A stretch of DNA of 64,000 bases from Bremia lactucae (GCF_004359215.1 NC_090614.1:3992815-4056814), one strand, 5' to 3'; counted from the stretch's first letter, positions 40,809-52,025 are shown. Notes: generated from the sequence alone by a model not told the origin. Numbers and translations: made by a program.

Positions 40809-41562
40809 TGCGACGGCCTCACTTGTGGTACGGTCGTTAGTACAACTGCACAAGATCACAGTGTGATTACTAATCACCCTGTGGAGTCAGCTGCCGGAGG
40901 CTGTGCAAATGCACAGGCAGCGCCGAAGGTCCACCACTCGAAATAAGTCGAGTTGATTGAGACATGAATGTACGCCTAGCGGGCGGCATTCACAAAGTTA
41001 CCGGTTATCGAGAATGGACAACACGATGATCCTAGGTCGAGTAGAGAGTCGATCGTAGAGGACCCGACTGTGATAGCGCAATCACAGTCGGAAGTCGTTG
41101 AAGGAAGAGGTCCCCACGTACTTGAGGAGAAACCTCCTCAAATAGTTGAAGTTACTAGACTTAAAGATCCCGAGGGATTATTTCCTCGGCAGCCTGTGGA
41201 TAAATCCCAGGAAGAAACCGAGACATTAAATGTCTTGGTTAGTAACGGTTCAAGAGTAGGCGCTTATACTCTTGATCTGTAGCGTTTCCGAAGCTAACTT
41301 TGAAGATAACTCCATCACCAACCCTAGAACCTGAGCGGTCCTCGAGAGATCAGCATGGTGGTTAAATCAAGCATTTCTGCGTTCTCGTCACAGAGGACGA
41401 TTACGTAACCGACATCCGGTCAGCGATAACTTTTGCAAAGAACGAACGGATTCTGAGCAGCTCATCGATGGACGAAAGTGTCCTCGATGTGAAGACTCGG
41501 ATTGAGAGAGATACTACTAAATCCTGGAGTCACTCAGAACAAATCGTTTATTCAAGGATTTA

Positions 41563-42362
41563 ATGGAATTCAGGGATGTATTCCCTGAAGCAGTTCCATG
41601 CGAGTTGCCTAAGGATAAAGGCACTCGACATGAGATCGAGCTCATACCGGGCTCGAAGTACTGTTTCATGAAGCAGTGGCCTCTGCCTCGTGAACGAGTA
41701 CTTGCGATCGAAAAATTCTATACCGATCGATTAAAAGCGGGCCAAATAAGGGAGTCAACCTCCCCACACAGCTCTCTGACCTCCTGTGTGCGAAAGGCCA
41801 CATGAGGGTGGTGGATAGTGCACGCATTCAACAAACTGAATGCTGCAACGGTACCAGCTCAAACGCCGATACCTCGAAAAGACGTAATCATAGATGGTAT
41901 GTCTAAAAGTACGATCTTTTCGTCTATGGATCCGATGGATGGGTTCTATCAAATCCTTATGCGTGAACGAGACATCCCGTACACAGCAGTTAGCACTCCC
42001 AGTGGGATGCACTGGGAATGGCTAGTGATGCCACAGGGGCTTAGTATCGCCCCTGCAACATTCAACAGATGCGTAACGGATCTGTTGAGACCGGCGCGAG
42101 AATTCGCGCCGAATCATTATGACGATGTGTTCGTCCATAGCCGAGCCATGGACGGGAAGACGGACGTGGAAGTTCATAAAACTCACGTTCGTCAGGTTCT
42201 TACGCTTATGCGAAGGCATAAGTTGTACGCAAATTCAAGAAGTGTATATTCGCTGCGAGCGAAATACCACTTCTTGTGTGCATCGTCGGTAAACACGGCG
42301 TGCGCCCTGATCCCGAAAAGATCAAGGCAATCACCGACTGGCCAGTTCCAGTCGATGTAGGA
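41563..42362 (+). pseudogene. E3 reverse transcriptase (one in-frame stop, then frame loss)
   Basis: Runs in a single frame except for a TGA at 41803-41805. Blocks: FRDVFPEAVP, PGSKYCFMKQWPLPRE, WWIVHAFNKLNAATVP, SSMDPMDGFYQILMRE, WLVMPQGLSIAPATF and the catalytic HYDDVFVHS (normally YLDD/YFDD). The fingers and palm are complete; coding breaks at 42360. Confidence 0.88.
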
Positions 42363-42930
42363 AGTTCCTCGGTTTAGCGGCGTACTTGCACAAGTACTCT
42401 CGCAATCATGCAGAGATGACAGTTCATCTTTCTTGTCTCTTGAAATAAGACTAGAAATGGTTATGGAACGCTGATTGTCAGCGTTCGTTTGAAGGTATCA
42501 AGCAAAGCTTGATGCAATCACCCATCTTGACGATTGCAGATCACAAGACAGACCATTCCATGTGGTCTGTGACGTTAGCAATTTCGCAATCGGCTGCGCG
42601 TTAATGCAATGCGATACAGACGGCGCGGAGCGCGTCGTCTGTTACCAATCGGGTAAGCTGCAGCCAGCTGAACGCAATTACCCAGTGCATGACTAGGAAC
42701 TCCTTGCCATGAAATATGCACTATCTAAATTTAGGGTCTTTCTCCTCGGTGATAAGACGTTCATCGTATATACGGACCATGCGTCATAACGGACGGCCGT
42801 AAACAGTTAACACCTATCGCAAAGAATGGTGAGGTGGCTATCCTTCTTCGCGGAGTATAAATTCTCCGTAGAATAAAAAATAGGACGACTTAATTTTGTC
42901 GCTGATGCGTTATCACGCCGACCCGAGCCG
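42363..42930 (+). pseudogene. E3 RNase H (relic)
   Basis: Text corresponding to VVCDVSNFAIGCALMQ, ERNYPVHD-x-ELLAMKYAL (a stop replaces one residue), YTDHAS and VADALSRRP, spread over frames. Confidence 0.78.
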
Positions 42931-43079
42931 GCAGTGCACTCCAACAGTGAAAATAATCTTACTGTTGCAACACTCACTACGAGTGTTCCGTCATCAACCT
43001 TAGTTGATGACATAAAGAAAACCTACAAAGAAGATAAGGACCTTCTATGTTTGATGGATCATTCAATGAATCCATCCAA

Positions 43080-44080
43080 TTAATCTTTTGTATTTTACTG
43101 GTTTTATATCGATCGTCATCCGATTGATACACAACACGCAACGGCTTATCGTATTACACAGCCGTTGCTGGCGACAATCCACGTGTCGTCGTCCCAACTC
43201 ACAATGATTTGCGCTTGCGCATCATGTATGAGTGTCACGATGCACCAACAAGTGGGTATCGTGGACGTGAGGAGACTTATCTCACAGTAAGTCGCGAGTT
43301 TTACTGGCCTCACCAGTATCAGTTCGTGCGCAAGTACATTCGTGCTTGCGAGGTATGTCAACGGGTGAAGCCTAGCCTTCACCCCGCGCACCTCTCCAAC
43401 CTCTCACACTACCGGCAGAGTGTTGGCAGTCCGTATATATGGACTTCGTCTTCGGATTTCCCGAAGACGACCACAAAAACAATGGAATCCTTGTTTTTGT
43501 AGACAGATTCAGCAAGATGGTACATCTTGCTGCGGTACCAGAGTCGATCACGGCTCCGGGCTGTGCCCGTGTCTTTATCGACACGGTATTCAAACTCCAC
43601 GGTCCACCCCGTGAATTTGTCTCGGATAGAGATCCACGGTTCACGGCGGAGTTCTGACAATTCCGATCTCTCGGAACACGGCTGACTATGTCAACATCCG
43701 ATCACCGGGAAACGGATGGTCAAACAGAACGCGTAAATCGCGTCCTCTAAGAGATACTTCGAGGTTACGTCCAATCGTATCCGAAGTGGAGCAAGTTTTT
43801 ACCGAAGGTCAAATTCGCCATCAATAATTCGGTGCTTGCGTCTACAACGCATACACCATTCTTCGTGAATGGCTTACGCCATCCTCGCATACCCATCCAA
43901 CTAGAGGGCTCCTCTAGTTTAAGGGGGGGGGGAATCGCACGAGCAAAGCCATTTCTGGCTCATACTCATCACGCGTCGAAGTTAACAACGACGCGAGTGA
44001 TATCGATGTCGAAGAAACCGACATCGAAAATGAACCCACCAGCTTCAGCTGGTTGTTATTGAGTCCAGCAGAAATTAAAA
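43080..44080 (+). pseudogene. E3 integrase, zinc-binding and catalytic core
   Basis: HHCC module: YECHDAPTSGYRGREETY, then CEVCQRVKPS. Core: MDFVFGFPEDDHKNNG (first Asp), FVDRFSKMVHLAAVPESI, SDRDPRFTAEF (second Asp), a stop at 43657, then DGQTERVNRVL (Glu region). The triad is conserved although two frame changes and one stop interrupt it. A run of ten G at 43922-43931 and eight G at 44101-44108 mark slippage or sequencing uncertainty. Confidence 0.85.
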
Positions 44081-44177
44081 AATCAGAACAGAATTTAGAT
44101 GGGGGGGGAAGAACCTCTGGAGAAAGCAGCCACTAGTTTTAAAATTTTTAAGGAAAGCCCTTTAAGAGAGTGATCTC

Positions 44178-44690
44178 ATGGCAGTACGCACTAAGCGTAC
44201 TGAAAATGACAAAACGAATGAGTTAGCAGAAGAGTTTCTGCTAACTCGAGAATCAATTATCCGTTTCGTTCAGGATTCCATTGCTAACGCAATGGACCGA
44301 CAGAAACGGAATGCAGACAAACATGGAAAAGAAAATATGCATTCATTTAAAATTAATGATCTAGTGCTACTCTCTACGGTAAACCTACTTAAGCGTGTAG
44401 TCACTAATGTGGGTAGCAGTTAACTACTACCCTAGTTCATTGAACCTCTCTGTGTACTGCATTGCAGATGCAATGCGTACACAATAGAATTGCCACGTAG
44501 GATGCGAAGGCATCCTACATTTTACGTTGGTCGGCTCGTCCGTACCATCAGTACGCGGCTTCTTCCGAGGACGGATTTGACCGCCCTTTTCAAGAATCCC
44601 CAAAAGATTCTTGTGATCGCGAACCAGATTCTCATGTTGAATCTGGATTTTCTCATGCCGGTTCCGAGTATCCTCGAAACTGCGATGAGC
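44178..44690 (+). pseudogene. E3 integrase C-terminus (GPY/F) and linker
   Basis: Open from 44178 (LLTRESIIRFVQDSIANAMDRQ, then INDLVLLSTVNL), a stop, then IGPLCVLHC-like sequence and RRHPTFYVGRLV. It continues as a polar linker to the chromodomain. Confidence 0.8.
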
Positions 44691-44807
44691 TGACGACAGC
44701 TCATCACGAAGAGCGTGATATTTCCGTTCGTACTCCAACAAGGGGTACGCACTCTTCGTTCGGTCTTCCAACCGCTCGATATGGTGAACCTGCACAGTCT
44801 GCTCCAA
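44427..44807 (-). CDS. E3 antisense coiled-coil frame opposite the pol linker
   Basis: 126 codons opposite the region between GPY/F and the chromodomain. The translation has clear heptads (IERLEDRTK, YERKYHALRDELSSAH, HENLVRDHKNLLGILEKG). E5 keeps the same frame open for 180 codons. The sense strand here encodes only a polar linker, so the antisense frame could be a by-product of linker composition. Existence of a protein is not shown. Confidence 0.4.
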   Translation of the reverse strand: MEQTVQVHHIERLEDRTKSAYPLLEYERKYHALRDELSSAHRSFEDTRNRHEKIQIQHENLVRDHKNLLGILEKGGQIRPRKKPRTDGTDEPTNVKCRMPSHPTWQFYCVRIASAMQYTERFNELG

Positions 44808-44938
44808 CGAGCGACGCTTGCCATGCTTGAGGTCAACTCACTCCTCCAAATCATGGAGGAAGCGATCGATTTTGTCGATCTTCGACTCTAGATCCAACAC
44901 ACGGTTCGGATCTAATTTTTCCTCCTCCACTACAACCA

Positions 44939-45217
44939 TTGGTGGATTCCAACGGTGATCAACGTTTCCTTGTGAAACGTATCCAGAACCACCGTGATGT
45001 GAAGGGGCAGCCAACGAGTTGTCTTGTTCGCTGGCGTGGTTATCTACCTTCACATGACAGCTGGGAGCCTCGTTCCCAGCTCGTTGCTGACGTTGAGGGC
45101 CTCTTCCGTAAGTATGATGAGACCCATCCGATGGTTCAAAAGGCCCATCGAAAAACACGCGCCCCTGGCGCTCTTAAATCGATTGCAAAACGTCAATCGC
45201 ATCCCGCATCTCAATAG
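44939..45217 (+). CDS. E3 chromodomain (end of pol)
   Basis: QRFLVKRIQNHRDVKGQ, CLVRWRGYLPSHDSWEPR and LVADVEGL form a complete chromodomain with its aromatic cage positions and WEP. The frame goes on for about 35 residues and stops at 45217, overlapping the 3' end of the antisense frame by 44 bp. Confidence 0.85.
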   Translation: MVDSNGDQRFLVKRIQNHRDVKGQPTSCLVRWRGYLPSHDSWEPRSQLVADVEGLFRKYDETHPMVQKAHRKTRAPGALKSIAKRQSHPASQ

Positions 45218-45591
45218 AGATGCGAGCCCGTCCCCAGGGCGAAGAAAGGGAATAGACATCCCCATTTACTCTCTTCGTGTTGTCAACACAACACGGACAG
45301 GGATCACCCCACGTGATACATGGAAGCCCAGCCTCACATGACAACCGATGCAATTTATACTTTGCACCGGTTGGAGTTCTTTTCAAACTTAACGCGAATC
45401 GCGTTAAGTCTTTGAAGCCAAGCTTCGCATCCAATGTCTTTGACATTGCGATTGAACGCGCTATAGGGTTGCATAAGCGAGACCTTATCTCGCTTATTGT
45501 TGTCTTCACCCCCCTGAGTGGTACCCACTGAAGCAGGGGTACCACAATAACTTTTATTACGATGGCTTATGCCATCGTCATCACCTTGCAC
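45174..45591 (-). pseudogene. E3 antisense accessory frame, C-terminal part
   Basis: Two overlapping minus-strand frames that join by a frameshift. The first (45591-45355) has YCGTPASVGTTQGGEDNN, then NVKDIGCEAWLQRLNAIRV. The second (45545-45174) has AKYKLHRLSCEAGLPC and WGDPCPCC. Compared with E5, a segment of about 80-95 residues is missing after GGEDN. Motif order equals that in E1, E5 and E7. The CPCC end and other Cys could bind metal (inference). No known family. Confidence 0.62.
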
Positions 45592-45606
45592 AGAAACAGG
45601 TGCAAG

Positions 45607-46023
45607 TCACCGTACGGGAGACGGAACGGGCGATGAGGAATCATTGTCATCGTCGGTACCAAACAGACCATTAACTCGTATATCAGAAGAAGTCCTCTCT
45701 TTCGAAGGCTCATAGTCATCCGCCTGACGTCTATCCGACGACTGTTCTATTATCCCCAAGTCGGCCATTTCGTCCAACTCGCATTCATCGTTGACCTCCA
45801 AAGAGGGGTCGAATTCACGTGGTAAATCACCACGTGCACCCGCAACATCTACTGTTGCGCGAGAAGAAGATACTACGGCAGATGGAGCGTCTGCCGCAAG
45901 AGACATTAGTGCGTCACCCGCGGCTGCATGAACCGCAGCCGAAGGCGCCGTTCTACCAGCACCCCTCATGAATTTATTCTTCATGCGATAGAATTTGAAA
46001 TGATAGTTCTGACCAATCAACAT
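45607..46023 (-). CDS. E3 antisense accessory frame, N-terminal part
   Basis: 138 codons from the ATG at 46021-46023, 73 bp inside the 3' LTR. It begins MLIGQNYHFKFYRMKNKFMR, becomes Ala-rich, then acidic (VNDECELDEMADLG, FGTDDDNDSSS). E5 preserves the MLIGQ start, HFQFYRM, the EMGDSG-type block and MFGSDDED in the same order, with frameshifts. Position implies transcription from an antisense promoter in or near the 3' LTR (inference). Confidence 0.6.
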   Translation of the reverse strand: MLIGQNYHFKFYRMKNKFMRGAGRTAPSAAVHAAAGDALMSLAADAPSAVVSSSRATVDVAGARGDLPREFDPSLEVNDECELDEMADLGIIEQSSDRRQADDYEPSKERTSSDIRVNGLFGTDDDNDSSSPVPSPVR

Positions 46024-46077
46024 CAATTAAGTGATCATATAGTGACCACTCTATCCAATGACAGTCAGAGTGGTTCT

Positions 46078-46095
46078 CGTTTAAGGGAGTGGTGA
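46078..46095 (+). promoter_or_regulatory. E3 polypurine tract
   Basis: TTAAGGGAGTGGTGA precedes the 3' LTR; E1 and E5 have nearly the same tract (TTAAGGGAGC) at the same place. Confidence 0.6.
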
Positions 46096-46484
46096 TCGAA
46101 CGGGGTGTATCGTTACATGAAATTAACACTTAAGGTTGTAAATTAATATATTATCTAAAAGGTAGAAAATATTTGAAGAATATCACTTTATATAGTAATG
46201 CTCGAATCAGCTGTAAACGTAAACAAAGAGAGAGAGACAGATAGATTTCAATTGCATGTTTAGTATTAGTTTATAATTAAGTTTAGCATTAACAGATAGA
46301 AAGAAGAGAAACTTAATTATATTAATACAGTTTTTATTTAATCCTCTTTAAGGTAATTGTCTTAAAGAGAAGTCTTCCTCTGCACGTACTAGTGTACGTG
46401 AAGTGACGTAAGGCACCACTCGCAACTGAAGCAGTGTGAAATGGACTTGTACTGGAGCAGTACAAGTCGTAGTTCCCCGTTACA
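46096..46484 (+). repeat. 3' LTR of E3 (family A)
   Basis: 389 bp; starts TCGAACGGGGTGTATCG (mutated TGTAAC) and ends GTTCCCCGTTACA. Apart from a 52-bp deletion it is very close to the 5' LTR, suggesting a fairly recent insertion. Confidence 0.92.
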
Positions 46485-46969
46485 TAAAAGCTTTAATTCT
46501 TACATGCTTCTACACAACTGATATCGACTTACATAAAAAGGAATAACTATTTTCTGAGGCAAACGCTATGAAAAACACCGTAACACATTGTTCCTTAGCG
46601 GCCAGTCACACCCGGAATAATACGTGTGGAAAATCGCTAATGTGTGCCGTCTAGCCGCAGCGTTGGTTGATTGCTAAAGCCATCATACAGGGAGGATTTC
46701 GTCATTGGCTTCCACGGATTACGGACATGACATCATAGTCTGACGTCACAGGGAGGAAGGGTAATCATTAGTCTAGATAAATCATAGGATGGGCATAGCT
46801 TGTCTAATATATCAATGAGTGGCTTTGTAGTTAGTTAAGTTTGGGAAGTCAGAGTTTGTATTACCTTCACTTCCAATTGTGGTTATGAGACCAACGACTG
46901 GTTCCGACGGCGACGACCCAGTCAGGATCGATTCCGGTTACGAAAGGGTCGCAGCGTTCCCAGTGCCTT

Positions 46970-48070
46970 GTGGAAGGCATCACAAAAGGGGCGTCGACGT
47001 CAACGCAAGAATCCTTGCTACTCTCCTCGACTTCAAGCGCGGATGGCGCAGATGGAGTCCTCACACTAGAAGCGAAACGAGGACGAGCGTATGCTCGGGG
47101 CAATATGTTTCACTCGGCGCTTGGCAATGGCCGCGGTGGTGTGCTGATGCTTATCAACGCACTAGATAAATTCGCCCGTGCGGCACAGAGACGGTCAAGG
47201 AGTGCAGACACGCATCATGCGCACAGAGCAGGAAGACAAGCTGTACAGCCGGAATGGCGCGCTCCGCACGGCGGTGGGCCGCAGTAGGCTCAACCCCGCG
47301 CATCAGATCATGCGGCGGCACAGAACTACGCGCGAGGAATGGAGCCGGTCGCATAGCAAGCGATGTGTTTACCGGAAGAGCGTCAGCGCAGGCTCATGAT
47401 CTGCAACTTTGACGGGACGGAGCTTTATCGAGGTCTGGGTATCCGGGCCTATGGACTGATGTCGAACGCTTCTTCTCCAGATTCAGTACGCACAACCAAC
47501 GTGCGGCTTTGACTGGTCAGAAGATGTGAAGACCAACTTACTCGGTCACTACTTGAGTACAATGGCTGAGCGGTACTACAACAAGCAGGTGAGCTTTGGT
47601 GGCGCCAGTTCCCGACGCTTGACCATGTTATGGAGCGACTTCACCAGACGTTCAAGACGACGATCACTGCGTCGCAGTCAATGAAACTGTTCACGACGAA
47701 AGAAGACGCCATGAGGACCTACCCGAGCACTACCTATACTTGGTAGCAGTGAGGAACGCATGCGAAGGTGCTGACGCGCGAGTGCTCGTTAAAAATCGAC
47801 CACTACGCGTCGAGCGAGCTGCGCATGGTACTCATGGTAAAGTATGATGACAGGCGTATCGACCTTCTCGTTCAAGCTCAAGAGCTCGTGGATTTCGCTT
47901 AGTCTGTCGAGTTTGATACGAGAGGTCCTGCTTCGTTTGGGAGAGTCGTCGCTGCGAACATCGTCGAGAGCAAGCCAGGCGTCGAGACACGAGGGTGCTT
48001 TGGCTGCGGATGGTTGGCCATATCTTGGCCGCTTTCTTAACGGGAAGAAGAATAAAATGGCGGTGCCTAG
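46970..48070 (+). pseudogene. Copia gag (relic)
   Basis: Heavily decayed; the span before protease shows short stretches only, such as KFDGTELYRGLG-like sequence near 47415 and SFKLKSSWISLS. Assignment is by position. Confidence 0.5.
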
Positions 48071-48115
48071 GCTGGAATAAAAAACGCTAAGAAGGGGGAT
48101 ATTGTTTACTAGACC

Positions 48116-48382
48116 TTGTGCGTGCAAGATAGCAGCACTCAAGAAAAGGTCTGGATCTTAGACAGCGGGTCAAGTCGGCATATCGTTAATGACGCACCGC
48201 TACTCGAAGATGCTTTCGAGTTTGCCGACCAGTGTTTGGTCCCCGAAGACAAGATGCTTGTATTGGCGCTGGTTGATAGCGGGATGTTGCGTGGAATGGC
48301 CTTCAGCAAGCCAAACATCGGTCGTCTAACGAACGTCTACTACTTGCCAATGCTCGCGCGAAACCTTTTGTCGCACGGTTAA
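48116..48382 (+). pseudogene. Copia protease
   Basis: VWILDSGSSRHIVND is the copia aspartic-protease active site, and LTNVYYLPMLARNLLSHG its C-terminal block. The frame ends exactly at the inversion junction (TAA at 48380-48382). Confidence 0.85.
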
Positions 48383-48922
48383 GTGCTCGAACGCATTTGC
48401 CACTCGGTCATTGGTGCACGCGAGAAAAACACAGCAGTAATTGCTCTGGTGATTCATACCTCTCACGAGATATCGGTTTCGCGTCATCGGTCCATTGAGG
48501 TTCGAGCAGATAACCTCAACAATGCGATCAATTGGGGAATGCGCGCCCGTGCCCTTCTTCTTCGGCATCTTTAATTTGCTTAATATGCTTGCAACCATGC
48601 GCCAACAGTCCGTAAGCTAAGAACCAGAGCCGGGCTCGAGCGTCATCCTCTCGATTGTGTCATTCGAGAGGGGTCCAAAGCGCTGTTGAAAATACATGAG
48701 TGTTCCCCGCTGGACGTCTTGCCCACGCTCTGTCTCCTTAGCGATCTAAGCCATGATGATGCCAGCCTTGCTGGTGCCGTCGTCTGCAGCTAGCGTCTCT
48801 ACAACGAGCTCGTTTTTCTGCATTGCCACATCAAAACCGACGTTGTCGGTCTTAGGCGATCTCATAGCTCCTTGATCGCTACGTATGCGAGCCCGTATCC
48901 TTTGAGCTCGAGCTCTTCATTT
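48383..48922 (-). pseudogene. Inverted copia segment (protease end, GAG-pre-integrase, integrase start)
   Basis: On the minus strand, from 48922 down: ENEELELKGYGLAY, NELVVETLA, QRFGPLSNDTIERM, HSPIDRIVEVICSNLNGP, YLVRGMNHQSNYCCVFLA and ANAFEHL. These are the copia blocks that should follow the protease and precede FFEKNFDRV at 48923 on the plus strand. Confidence 0.82.
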
Positions 48923-49620
48923 TCTTTGAGAAGAATTTCGACCGCGTACGTGGGCTTTGCACCGTTGGTGGGGGTGAGTATCAGAACGTCGACTTATTCT
49001 GCAAGCCCGTCGGTGCTTTACGACGGGTAAGCGAAGCAAGAAACCAAACGTTCTACGGCAATGCTGCGGAGACTGTTAAACATGGCGCGCTCCAGAATAT
49101 TGGCAAGAAAGCTTCCGCTGTCGTTCTAGGGGACGCGATAGAGTACTCGGCGTACATTATGGATCGTAGTCCCTCTAGCTCGAACGAAGAACGCGTCGCC
49201 AATTGAGGTACTTACGGGTTTAGCGCCTGATCTTTGCGAAATTGTGGTGCTAGAACCCGCGTGCACTGTGTATTGTGACCCGAAAAAAAACTGCTTGCGC
49301 ACCGGGCGCAGGTTGGTAGAATTGTTGGTCGCAGCAATGAGACCAAGGGGTATCGCTTATATTTCCCTAAGGCCAAGATCGTGATTGTGACTCAGCATGT
49401 CAGAAATATCGAGGTATCCATCGACAAGCAGAACGAGCAGCTGCATGGTGTTGAAGAGGATACACCACCGAAAAGACTTTTTGTTAGCAAGACAAAGGGC
49501 AAGGCCTACAAGAAGCCGTGGATGCAAGCTTCGAATGCTACGCGCGAAGCATCGAAGCGTGCGGCACAAGACATGATTCATCAGACGGGAATGGTCGATA
49601 TTTGTTACGCAAGTCCATGA
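48923..49620 (+). pseudogene. Copia integrase (C-terminal part)
   Basis: FFEKNFDRV, GGGEYQNVDLFCKPVGAL, VSEARNQTFYGNA and EYSAYIMDRSPSSSNEERV are copia integrase blocks (second Asp lost, Glu region altered). The open frame from 49381 is the linker to RT. Confidence 0.78.
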
Positions 49621-50125
49621 GGCGGACCTTAAGGTGTGCGACGAGGCCATGAGCGATCCGAGGGATGAAGGTTGGAACAAGGATTTGCTCAAAGTGATCC
49701 TGGCGCTTGAAGACAACGGTGTCTCGAATGTGATTAAGCGACCGGCTGGGGACGTAATGCTGCACGGTAAATGAGTGTGTAAGATCAAGACTGATGTGTA
49801 CGGCGCGGTAGGCCGCCTCAAGGCGCGCCTAGTTGCGTGCGAACATGAACAAGTTTTCGGCGTTGATTATGCCCTTACGTTCGCCACCTTCATGGAGATG
49901 TTGACAGTAAAGGTGATTCTGGGACTTGCAGTCACATTGGGGGTGACTGCAAAGCACGACGACATCCTAAACGCCTATACAAGCCGACATGGATGAGCAC
50001 CTTGAGATCCACCTGCATGTGTCTAGTGGTATGAACATCAGAGATGACCAGCTTCAAGACGCTTGGTGTCGCCAATTTGAGTGAATTCGCGCTCGAGGTG
50101 AAGAATATCCTGCTCAGACTGAAGC
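49621..50125 (+). pseudogene. Copia reverse transcriptase (N-terminal part only)
   Basis: EAMSDPRDEGWNKDL, IKTDVYGAVGRLKARLVAC, FGVDYALTFATFMEM and KHDDILNAY are copia RT blocks up to the first palm strand. The YVDD box and everything after are missing; the sequence jumps to the 3' LTR. Confidence 0.83.
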
Positions 50126-50559
50126 AAGGGAGGAAAGCTGATCATTGGTCTTGATGAATCAGTAGGACTGATGTAATTTTTCTGGTACATGAAATAAGTG
50201 GCTTAGAAGTAGCGAAGAAAGTTTGCGAACTAAGGACCAATTAATATTTTCACTTCCAATTTTGCCTTCTACTGCTCAGATCACCTCTCCAGCAGAAGTT
50301 GCCAGTGAAGAACACAACCTTGAGCCCTTTGCTCATCAGCACCGAAGCATTAGCGGCACATCAGCACAAACAGCATCTCCAACACCAACAGCACCAAAAT
50401 CACCTGCAACACTTGAATGATATGTAGATTTGGATTTAGCAGTACAAAATTTCTAAAAACAGCGTTTCAATTCCAAACAATATATTGATATTTGAGGGTG
50501 GGGGCTAATTTAAGAAAAAGGTAAGGGCTGAATGACGATCCCTTATTTTTTATTAACTA

Positions 50560-51044
50560 GTTCCAACATTACCAAATCTGTAATTTTAATGCAGCAAGGC
50601 AATATTAATGTTAATTGGTTGATTTAAGTTTAAATCAACCCTGCCAATAGTTAATTCTTGCGTAACGCCCAATCGTGTATTTTAACGAATGGCGGGTTGC
50701 TTACAAGAATCGTATTCAATACCGCCAATCATTACGATCCTTGTAATTAATACCGCCAATCGTTGTAAGACACGATTGGGCGGTGCGCAAGGATGCGCTA
50801 TGCATCGATAGTTATTAATATATTGATGGCAGTAGATAGAAGATCGTTACAAGGGAACTTAATATTTGAATCTCTCAATTTCAAAAGTCTTAGTATCGAC
50901 CTCTACTAGCTAAGACTTCTGAGCTACTTGTACCCTTCCTATGTAAGTCATGTACGTGAAGTAATCGAGGCCCTTCACCTTTACTGTAATTAATATAGGT
51001 CGGCTAGTACTGTTATCAGTCCTAGCAAAAGGAGCCCCGTTACA
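50560..51044 (+). repeat. Family-B LTR, 5' truncated
   Basis: Landmarks GACACGATTGGGCGGTGCGC, GTAGATAGAAGATCGTTAC, the terminal CTAGTACTG...TCCTAG hairpin and the end GAGCCCCGTTACA are present; the first 100 bp are missing. An extra inverted ACCGCCAATC/GATTGGGCGG stretch lies at 50690-50780. Confidence 0.8.
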
Positions 51045-51528
51045 GCGCAGTCTCAGGTTTATTTATACAACGACTTTGTAGAGCATTAATATTGACAACG
51101 AGAGGTGTCGATGTGGGGTTTCAAGTAAAAAATAAATCTGATGAGACCTATCAAGCTTAAGATATGTGATGACCAATTTAACAATTGTGCGGTGAATTCG
51201 TTACTCGCTTTCACGTTTGATGTTACTGTATAGATCCGACTCGTATTAAAACATTTGCCTAAGCTAAAGCTTTACTCACGATAAGGCCCACTTGGCTCCG
51301 AGACACCACCTGTCAAGGTATGTCATACATATACAAGCGTTACTTTATGCGTCTTGGTAGTATATAGATTCATAACTTGTATTGCATGCTTATCCGTGTG
51401 CCCCGTCACACTAAGTATTTCTAACTTCGTAATCTGTCAACTACATCTGCATGTCATATCAACTGAACCGTATTAAGCGAACGTAAAGATACGATCGTAT
51501 TATTTAAAATTCGACCCGAAACATACCA
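51045..51528. other. Intergenic, no gene seen
   Basis: About 480 bp left of the E5 LTR; nothing recognisable. Confidence 0.5.
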
Positions 51529-51966
51529 TGTAATGGGGGTACTGCCGACTTGTACTACTTCAGTACAAGTTCACTTTGCCCTGCCCAGTGCGAGTGGTGC
51601 CTCACGTCACTTCACGTACACTAGAACGTGCAGAGGAAGACTCTCTTGAAATTATTTGCTTTAAAGAGAGATTAGAGTTAACCGTATTTGATATAATTAA
51701 GCTCTTCTGTTTCTATTTACTAATTACTAGGTTAGTAATATAATACAAAACATGTAATTAAGTTTTATCGTTCTCTCTCTTTGCGCGCGCCCAGTGCCGA
51801 CTGGACGCGCGAGCAAGCAAATATAATTGCCTCTATCTACCAATGGATAAACTTTCCGAATATTTATTCATAAGATAATATTCTCCTATTATTATCTATC
51901 TTTTAAATAATATATTAATTAACAACCTTTAAGTGATAATTTCATGTAGCGATACACCCCTTTACA
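51529..51966 (-). repeat. 3' LTR of E5 (family A)
   Basis: 438 bp in inverse orientation, with minus-strand ends TGTAAAGGGGTGTATCG and CCCCCATTACA. It contains a GC-rich insertion near 51785 (GCGCGCGCCCAGTGCC) not present in the E3 LTRs. Confidence 0.88.
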
Positions 51967-52025
51967 TCACTGCTCCCTTAAACGACAATCACTTTGACAG
52001 TCATTAAATAGAATGGTTACAATAA

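Larger units (their letters stand above)
38814..46484 (+). mobile_element. E3: full-length Ty3/gypsy chromovirus, LTR family A
   Basis: Two LTRs, a primer-binding site, gag, protease, RT, RNase H, integrase, chromodomain, two antisense frames and a purine tract, all in the expected order. Damage is moderate: single stops and small frameshifts. Flanks are AAAAG on the left and T-AAAAG on the right, a target duplication displaced by one base. A 416-base run of N interrupts the end of gag. Confidence 0.93.
46750..50275 (+). mobile_element. Ty1/copia relic
   Basis: Short terminal repeats of roughly 130-145 bp (about 46750-46882 and 50130-50275) share GGGAGGAA, ATCATT-GTCT, AGTGGCTT and TTCACTTCCAATT. 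A TGGTTATGAGACC primer site follows the first. Gag, protease, integrase pieces and the start of RT lie between; the rest of RT and RNase H is deleted, and 48383-48922 is inverted. 46485-46749 and 50276-50560 show no gene. Confidence 0.78.
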
